A model generated the notes under the pieces. It saw nothing but the letters and a program-made list of their open reading frames with translations, searched no databases and was not told the origin of the DNA. DNA of 64,000 nucleotides. It comes from Mesostigma viride. Taxonomy: Eukaryota > Streptophyta > Mesostigmatophyceae > Mesostigmatales > Mesostigmataceae. Made by a program: the position numbers and the translations under genes. Each line of letters opens with the position of its first letter. Positions within the stretch are counted from its first letter, which is position 1. Location of the stretch: contig RPFO01000127.1 of NCBI GenBank assembly GCA_009746045.1, positions 1,569,638 through 1,633,637 on the forward strand. Direction: 5' to 3'. Shown here one piece after another: positions 57,067 to 64,000 of this stretch.

Positions 57067-60000
57067 CTATTTTGTAATATTACCTATTCTACAAACAGTC
57101 AGGATGCCGCCTCGCCACGCCATGCCAAGGAAACTAAAAATGCAATTTGAATGGATGGCAATCCGAAACTTTACACGGTGGAAGGCATTATAAAACTTGA
57201 GACTTTGGATGACACTTTGCAACGGAGCGCAAAAGAACCAATCCATGGAACGACGAAACAATACATGTTGGAGGGCAAGTTCACAAAACTGGCAGGGAGA
57301 ACTGACATTGTTGCAGGAGCGCATGGGACTCACGGGATCCAGGTGGGTATGCCCAGGATGTCCGGATGCGTGTACTGGTACAGTTGCAGCTGGTTGATGA
57401 GGATGATCTCAAGTACAGGGCCGGCCACTGCCGTCAAAGCAGCCATCAGGAGGCCCCCCTCTGCCATGCAAAAGAAATCATGCAAGTCGGGAACATGGAC
57501 ATTAAACATATAAAACGCACAACACCCATGCATGAGACCCATGCACACATCACATCAATGGGTCGGGAAGTACGGCGGTGACCGCGAAAAAGAAAACATT
57601 CGTTACAGTGGCCGTTTGCTGAGCAGCACTGGCATGCACCACTAGCACTAGACCATTTGCTGTCTTGCAGCACGGGCCGTTGACATGGTGAAGTGAGAAC
57701 ATGGTCCGTGAGATGGTTGTCGATCGCATGGTGACGTGAGCGGGTTGCTGAGAACATGGTGAGCTGAGCTGTCGGCGCGTGTTGTTGTGCATGAGCCTAC
57801 AGCATAACTGTAACTTGGTCGGTAAAATACTTAATCAAACAAAACTGTTGAACAACAAGAGGTTATTACAAGCCATGTGCAGAGAGGGCCAGAGGAAAAG
57901 ATAAGTTATAAGGAAATAGAAATAGCAGTATCAGGGATATAGGGACATAGGGATATAGGGATATAGGGATATAGGGATATAGGGATATAGGGATATAGGG
58001 ATATAGGGATATAGGGATATAGGGATATAGGGATATAGGGATATAGGGATATAGGGATATAGGGATATAGGGATATAGGGATATAGGGATATAGGGATAT
58101 AGGGATATAGGGATATAGGGATATAGGGATATAGGGATATAGGGATATAGGGATATAGGGATATAGGGATATAGGGATATAGGGACATAGGGATATAGGG
58201 ATATAGGGATATAGGGATATAGGGATATAGGGATATAGGGATATAGGGATATAGGGATATAGGGATATAGGGATATAGGGATATAGGGATATACGGGTAT
58301 AGGGATATAGGAATATAAGGATATAGGGATATAGGGATATAGGGATATAGGGATATAGGGATATAGGGATATAGGGATATAGGGATATAGGGACATAGGG
58401 ATATAGGGAGCCTGGAGGCAGGAGGCAGGCGGCGAACTTGTTTGTAACACTTCTTGGTAAAGCTGAAACGCAAGCAGCACGCAGGCAGTGGAAATGTTTG
58501 AAAGCTTCAATGTTTGGGGAAATTGTGTGGAGACGAACCGCGGTTCGCACCCACAGTTACAACCTAGGTCAGCGGACGCAAGCAGCTAGCCAGCGACCCT
58601 GTCAAGCAATAATAATAATACTATAGTAGATGTGCATAAACAATACAACAACATAGTAGATGTGTATAAATAATACAACAACATAGTAGATGTGTATAAA
58701 CAATACAACAACATAGTAGTAGTGTATAAACAATACAACAACATAGTAGATGTGTATGAACAATACAACAACATAGTAGTTGTGTATAAACAATACAACA
58801 ACATAGTAGTTGTGTACAAACAATACAACGACATAGTAATAGTGTATAAACAATACAACGACATAGTAATGAAATTAACATGCATAAACAATACAACAAC
58901 ATAGTCAAGAAATTAAAATGTATAAACAATACACCAACACAGTAATGAAATTAAAATGTATAAACAATACAACAACACAGTAATGAAATTAAAATGTATA
59001 AACAATACAACAACATCCTCTGTCTAAAAACAACACCGCAGTGGTGCCTTTTGTCAGCATCATCACATGTGTGCAAACCCTCACATGTGTGCTGTCAAAG
59101 GACTACCCCATGGTGCCGGGTGTAGGGTGTACGGTGTCGCCTCACAACACGACCGTACGGGGAACCCACGCACTTGTGCGGTCGAAGATAAACCACATGG
59201 CCACCCCCGTGGTCGCGAGAATCAGGTCCACACATACACGGGGCGCGTCCCCTGCCGCCACCGCCGCATCCAACGTGCCGCTGAGGGAGTATTGCATGGC
59301 AAACAGGCCAATGCAGGCTGCCATGATGGGGGGGCATCATGGGTGTATGTGGATATGGATATGGAACAACCGTGGCAGTGTGTGCAGCAACAGGTGGGGC
59401 ACAGGGGCAATGTGTCAGAACCTTTGATGCACACCCCGCGGCAAGGGGCTCAATCCCCATCCTCAAGCAGCGCCTCCGGACGAACATGATGACGAAAGAG
59501 AAAAAAGAAACACACGATGAGGCCATGACGGCGTGTAATTTTGAATGCTGCAAAGTGCTATCAGCATCGGTTGGGCCACACAAGGGGAAGGCAGGCATTG
59601 ACAACAACCACAAGATGGGAATAGCCAATTATGCCGGCCAGGGTCCCATGGTACACTAAACCACAATTTGCCCAATTGCACAATTAGCCCAATCATTCAA
59701 ACCGTTACACCGCTATTCGCAATGCGCCTTACACCCATGCACTCTAACCGCTAAACCACTATTCACAATGTGCCTGAAACCAATACACTCTAACCGCTAC
59801 ACCGCTATTCGCGATGTGCCTTACACGCAATGCACTCTAACCGCTAAGCCACTATTCGCGATGCGCCTGAAACCAATACACTCTAACGGCTACACCGCTA
59901 TTCGCGATGTGCCTTACACGCAATGCACTCTAACCGCTAAGCCACTATTCGCGATGCGCCTTAAATCAATACACTCTAACCGCCAAGCCACTATTCACGA

Positions 60001-61373
60001 TGCGCTTGACACAAGGCAAAATCAATCCGGCAAAGGGATGCGCTCACATCATCCTGCGTAGCGCATCCTAAAATGACTACCAGCCTACTCACCACGCTAC
60101 CCTGTAGACAGGGGGTGGCAGGCCGGCACACTATGCCGCCACACAAGAAAGGCACACGCAACTGCACACAAGGCAGCCACACAAGGGGGGTGATGACTGT
60201 GCGCGGCGCACGAGGCTGGTCAGGAACGTCCGATGGACACAAGACGGGTTTGTCGGATGGACAAACGTCCATGCCATCGGACATCCATGCAATCAGACAT
60301 CAGTGCCATCAGACACCAGTGCGGTGGATGCCATGAAAGGGGAAGGGTATGCGGCAGAACTGGCAACAACTGGCGCCATCCATGGGTTATGGCCATGAAA
60401 GGAGCTAGAAGGTAGGGACTAGGGTCAGGGCGAGCAGGGGAAGCTGGCTGGTGGGTGGCAGCGGGTTGTGGGGGAAGGGATGGTTTGTTGACATTGAGCA
60501 GTAGGCCCACCAGGCGGAGCACTAGTTTGTTGTGAATGAGCAGTGGGCTGTGGTTAACCTGACGAATTACGAGCCCAACTGGGAAGGTTTCACCCAGACA
60601 GGGGTGAGGTCATGTGACGTCATACAAGGGTGAGGCTGTCCCCCAACAATTTGTTAGCCCGTTGGCTCAGCATTGCCATGAGCGAGGTAACCCGATCCAT
60701 TACTAGTGATACACCATGCATGGCCCAGTGAGCACTTGGAAGAATTTCTGAATAAGCTTGAAGGAAGGTGCGTACCGTTGACATACAGCCATGACAGGTA
60801 GGTAGTGTTTCTCCGCATGTTGCGTGGCGTTTCGTTGGAGGACGCAGATGCGTCGGACTGCGGGCCGCCCCAAACGGTGTCGAGAAACGGATGACTAACC
60901 CCCAGTATGACACCAGCAATCCCGAACATTACAGGCACCCACCAGCATGTCTCCAAGGCAAAATAGGGCCCAACGTGGATCATGGCCGGCTTTGCATAGT
61001 GCAGCACGTTATGGTTCGAATGCTCTCCATCGAGTAACGGTCCCAAGACAGCAGAACCTGAAAACATGGCAATGCTTTGCTCGAGGAGGGCCCGGCTATT
61101 CGGGAAGGCCACTCTATCCCGCCCCGTCAGGACTTCATTGTCGGTGGAGGCCTTGGCCATGTCACTGCGGGTCATGGTCGTCCGATCCCTAAGTTTTGCA
61201 TCCCTGAGAAGCCCGCATGGAGACAATGCTGGATGAAATATCCGTCTCCGAGCCCGTCTCTGCGGGTATGATTGAGACACCGGTAGAATTGTGTTTGCTC
61301 TCACCACCACCTGCGGAGCCATATTGTACGTTACCGCAATCGCCCTTGCAACGACGGAATTAAATACGGCCAT
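57067..61373 (-). CDS. INSIG: INSIG-like multi-pass membrane protein
   Basis: Exons on -: 61373-60776, 59317-59159, 57460-57334 and 57133-57067 (316 residues, phases close, GT-AG). INSIG proteins hold the SREBP escort SCAP in the ER when sterols are high and take part in HMG-CoA reductase turnover. Matching landmarks are ETCWWVPVMFGIAGVILG (INSIG: S.AWWVPP..G), MWFIFDRTSAWV (INSIG: LWWTFDRSRSG), and LYQYTHPDILGIPTWIP (INSIG: VYQYTSPDFLYIRSWLP). Hydrophobic segments fit a multi-pass protein. The start at 61373 is the first ATG in the frame; 61322 is another choice. The last exon (FLGMAWRGGILTVCRIGN) is a weaker fit. If it is wrong, the frame would stop two codons after WIP-encoding bases at the exon 3 donor. 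In an alga the partner may not be SCAP. Confidence 0.75.
57940..58408 (-). repeat. 8-bp array in INSIG-like intron 2
   Basis: About 58 units of AGGGATAT, with a few AGGGACAT and one altered stretch near 58293-58320. On the gene's strand it is pyrimidine-rich (ATATCCCT). Confidence 0.97.
58621..59030 (-). repeat. Repeat of 30 bp in INSIG-like intron 2
   Basis: Units read TATAAACAATACAACAACAT followed by AGTAGATGTG, changing to AGTAATGAAATTAAAATG in the right half. Confidence 0.9.
59700..60005 (-). repeat. Repeat of 41-42 bp units in INSIG-like intron 1
   Basis: About seven units of ACCGCTATTCGCGATGTGCC, TTACACGCAATGCACTCTA, in two alternating types (TTACACGCAATGC and TGAAACCAATACA). Confidence 0.88.
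60006..60775 (-). other. Remainder of INSIG-like intron 1
   Basis: It holds a degenerate repeat of ATGCCATCGGACAT-like blocks (about 60225-60330) and nothing coding that I can support. Confidence 0.4.
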
Positions 61374-61599
61374 GCCTATGCACACTGGGCAGAATATAGC
61401 AATTCCCAACGCTTTTGCGTTATTCAGTTAATGGCAGGTGGCCACGGAATCTGGCGCGTGCGGTGCAAATTATGGACATCGTGGCATGGCAGCAACAGGT
61501 TGACGAACGATCACGTGCCCCAGCGTGCCCAGATAAATTGCCGTGATGCCTTGGTGACGCCGTGCATTACCTATTTACCTTGACTAGATTACCTCCAGT

Positions 61600-62145
61600 A
61601 TGTACATACTGCTTCAAGATGCCGATTACCTATCTGTATTGCTTCATCAAGACAGCAGATCTGCAGATGAGTTGAGTTCATTATTCCTGCGCCGGTGGTC
61701 CGAGTTCCGACGGGGTTCAGAGGATCCAAAGCCTGGTCCTGCGCCTGTTCTAGTACATACTTGGACCAGGCTTGGACCGTAATTTTTCTTGACCGCAATA
61801 ATGTGCTGAAGTCTGAACGCTGCCCGCTGGAGAAAATATGGTAGGCGTCCGTAGCAACCGCAAGCAGCAACCACGTCAGGAAGCTCGTGCGCATCCAACC
61901 TGTTCAAAACGTCCGCGCTCGGCACCACGAAAACCCCTGCGGCCTGCATCTTGAGAGTTGAGACCCCGTCTCCCGTGTACGGGAAGTTCGGTCATGATTT
62001 CGGAGGCGTTTTGCACAGCGGTTTCCATCTCGGTGCCCATCAATGCGTCTGTCCAGTTCCCTAGTTCCATCAGCTCGCGGCAAACCAGCCACTGGGCACT
62101 GGCCACGAGGCTACAGGCAGCAGCAAATACGGGACAACATAATTA
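61600..62145 (-). CDS. Possible exons of an unrecognised - strand gene
   Basis: Two adjacent frames look protein-like: ASAQWLVCRELMELGNWTDA, MGTEMETAVQNASEIMTELP (about 62110-61985), then DVLNRLDAHELPDVVAACGC, YGRLPYFLQRAAFRLQHI (about 61915-61800). The second resembles the helical repeats of algal organelle RNA-binding proteins (OPR/RAP type), but one repeat is not enough to name it. I could not find a splice pattern that joins the frames. Confidence 0.3.
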
Positions 62146-62535
62146 GTTCAAAGCTGAGGCACGCACAGCGGTCATTCAGGTATTCAGGCTATAGGAAAGT
62201 GAGTGGACGAGCGCATGGCGTGGCTTGCTGCGCCCAAATGGTCAGTGACCCAGTAGTAACGTGCCTTGATTACGTAGCAAACATCAAAGTGTCAAACGAT
62301 GAAATTATGCCGGGAAAAGAATTTATGACCTGGTTCGCGCCACCGCGACTGTTGTCCGAGTCACTGTTGCCCGCAAGGGCAAATTACGACGATGGGGAGT
62401 AGGCGGATATATTCTTGTAATCCTTTGTGTTGGGATGACCAGCCGGTGCGTTAGTTGACAAACAGTAGCCACTATTCCTCCCATGTAACCGTGCTAACTC
62501 GTGGAGTTTGTTACCGGTCTGACGGAGATGTCTCC

Positions 62536-63306
62536 ATGAGGGACCTGAACCGGCAACGCGGTGGGGGCTTGGCCCTCAGCGTTGACAGTGGGCTTAACGT
62601 TAGGTTAGAAAACGCGCGCGCGGAGTTCCATTTCGCGGGATCTCCCAAAGTACAGCAGCTCGCGCCCATAAAGACTGATCTGCACAGCCCACTCCATGGC
62701 GTGCATGAACTTTTATCCCCTTTCCATAACCATGGTCCAAAACCGAATGCCCCTGCTCTGCCGGCAGTTGCCCGCAATCGCTCCTTCAACGTGTCGAATG
62801 GCCTGTCGATCTCCGTGGACTCGCCTCTCGGCTTGCAACCGGGTGGTAGGGGTAAATTCAGCCACCAGCCTTCGCTGCAAAACCAGCCACCCAGGACACC
62901 CAAGCCTATCCTGGCTCCCCTGAACATGGAGGAGGAGCGGGTGGCTGCCTCACGACGAGCTGGCAGCGCTCGGGTCAAGCCCGAGCTAGAGCGAACACGG
63001 ACAGGTAGTGCCCGGTCAGGGGCTGATTCCCATCCGGCAGGGACTCGCCCTGGCTCGGTCAACAGCAACACCCCAGGGGCGATTTTCTCTCGGACTGCCG
63101 AGGTGGTTGTCCGCGGTGGTTTCGATCCATTGCCGCCCTATGCTGGACGGAAAGGTGTCAAGAAAGAGTGCCAGGATGTGGGAAAGATCATCAGGCAAGT
63201 CTTGTGCCAAGCTGGCTCCTCCGCATTTATAGATGCCCTTAAAGGGAAGACTGGATTTATCATTGCGTGGCAACACTGTTCCTCCGCGTTAATAAATTGC
63301 TTCTAA
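62536..63306 (+). CDS. Unrecognised, mostly disordered protein
   Basis: From the ATG at 62536 (MRDLNRQRGGGLALSVDSGL) the frame is open for 256 residues. It is rich in Pro, Ser and Arg (PALPAVARNRSFNVSNGLSI; QPPRTPKPILAPLNMEEERV), with a more ordered C-terminal part (VGKIIRQVLCQAGSSAFIDA). No family is recognised. It may be one exon of a longer gene, since other genes here have introns. It diverges from the candidate - strand frames at 62.1 kb, so a shared promoter between them is possible. Confidence 0.45.
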   Translation: MRDLNRQRGGGLALSVDSGLNVRLENARAEFHFAGSPKVQQLAPIKTDLHSPLHGVHELLSPFHNHGPKPNAPALPAVARNRSFNVSNGLSISVDSPLGLQPGGRGKFSHQPSLQNQPPRTPKPILAPLNMEEERVAASRRAGSARVKPELERTRTGSARSGADSHPAGTRPGSVNSNTPGAIFSRTAEVVVRGGFDPLPPYAGRKGVKKECQDVGKIIRQVLCQAGSSAFIDALKGKTGFIIAWQHCSSALINCF

Positions 63307-64000
63307 CCGGAGGCTGGGTTGATCAGTGCGTGCCTTGCCGATTGTCACGCAATCTATTTTCGGAGATCTGTGTGGATGAGCATGGTTGATGCAATCGCCA
63401 GGTTTTGTACGGTAATGGTCCGTTCCTGGCCCCATAGTCTTAATGCCAGTGTGTTGATGTCGTGAGTTACATAGCCCAGCATTCATTTGATTCGTATCAA
63501 CCATAGGTGCGTCTGGGGTTGCACTCTCGTGTGGGTACTGAAGAACGTACTATACGGTGCCTCGCGATAGTATACTAGACTATAGTACGGCGGTGTTTGG
63601 TGTGCTGCCCCCACACGAGAAGTCTGGCCCTCCTTCAAAAAGTCTCCCCGATCAGAAGAGTGTCTGCTCTGCCCTGCTGACGCACAAGCGAGCTATGCGC
63701 ATGGTCACCTGGTGCCAGCGCTAATCTGGTGGTGGCGGTAATGTCTGGTGCGGGCGGTGATGTCTGGTGGTGGCAGCGATGTCTGGTGGTGGCGGTGATG
63801 TCTGGTGGTGGCGGTGATGTCTGGTGGTGGCGGTGATACATACATATCTCTGCTATAGATGTCCATGTGGATTGTCTTCGCCGGTTCCTGCCTCCCTGCC
63901 TTGCCTCACAACAAGTGTTCCTGACTTGAGGCTGGCCCTCTCCGCTCATGCCACACCACGGCTCCCCGCACTGCCCCTTCTATCTGCGCTTGAGCCTGCT
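63307..64000. other. Right edge of the window; no gene fixed
   Basis: Contains the short repeat at 63725. I see no supported gene, though an exon running off the edge cannot be excluded. Confidence 0.35.
63725..63840 (+). repeat. 18-bp repeat
   Basis: About six units of GGTGGTGGCGGTGATGTCT with small changes. Confidence 0.85.

Noticed and set aside
57151-57513. 120-residue + strand ORF (MDGNPKLYTVEG...)
   Set aside because: It overlaps INSIG-like exons 3 and the intron on the opposite strand and has no recognised family. The - reading explains the conservation better.
57866-58550. Tyr-Pro-Ile repeat proteins on -
   Set aside because: All three frames are open because of the 8-bp array in an intron. 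No start context or conserved part.

Overview
The window is nuclear DNA of a eukaryote, most likely a microalga of the green lineage. Exons are GC-rich with GT-AG introns. The host genes are a plant-type protein-only RNase P, a WDR62/MAPKBP1-family WD40 protein (a family tied to centrioles and flagella in other lineages) and an INSIG-like membrane protein. I cannot name the species from sequence alone.

Layout. (1) 1-5192: the 3' part of a PRORP gene on +, six visible exons. (2) 5.9-12.0 kb: two copies of a LINE-like element that carries only an ORF1; one is split by a 1.77-kb DNA transposon, and an inverted tail fragment lies between the copies. (3) 12.09-26.81 kb: a 14.7-kb Ty3/gypsy chromovirus on -, with near-identical LTRs and a 5-bp target duplication. 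It carries an extra ORF with an RNase H1-type hybrid-binding (Cauli_VI) domain upstream of gag and a GC-rich extra coding region downstream of integrase. Two TTAA-flanked DNA transposons are nested in it. (4) 26.8-28.4 kb: truncated LINE copies, including an ORF2 end joined to a 3' UTR that is also used by an ORF1-only copy. (5) 28.4-30.67 kb: mostly unassigned. (6) 30674-51030: a 13-exon WDR62-like gene on + coding for 2261 residues; its introns hold very large minisatellites. (7) 51-57 kb: a second nest of LINE fragments in both orientations. (8) 57067-61373: a four-exon INSIG-like gene on -. (9) 61.6-64 kb: weak coding candidates on both strands.

How the parts relate. The three host genes look intact and unrelated in function: tRNA 5' processing, a centrosome/JNK-type scaffold, and sterol/ER membrane regulation. 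All exon models were built by hand, and the phases close in each. Tandem repeats are concentrated in the introns of these genes, while the spaces between genes are mainly filled by LINE debris.

The most unusual signal is a LINE system in which ORF1-only elements keep full 5' and 3' ends. They end in a small hairpin whose stem changes by compensating pairs while its C(A/C)AC loop is kept, followed by a TTAA-rich tail. They also share 3' UTR or tail sequence with ORF2-bearing copies, as expected if the ORF1-only units are copied by an ORF2 partner.
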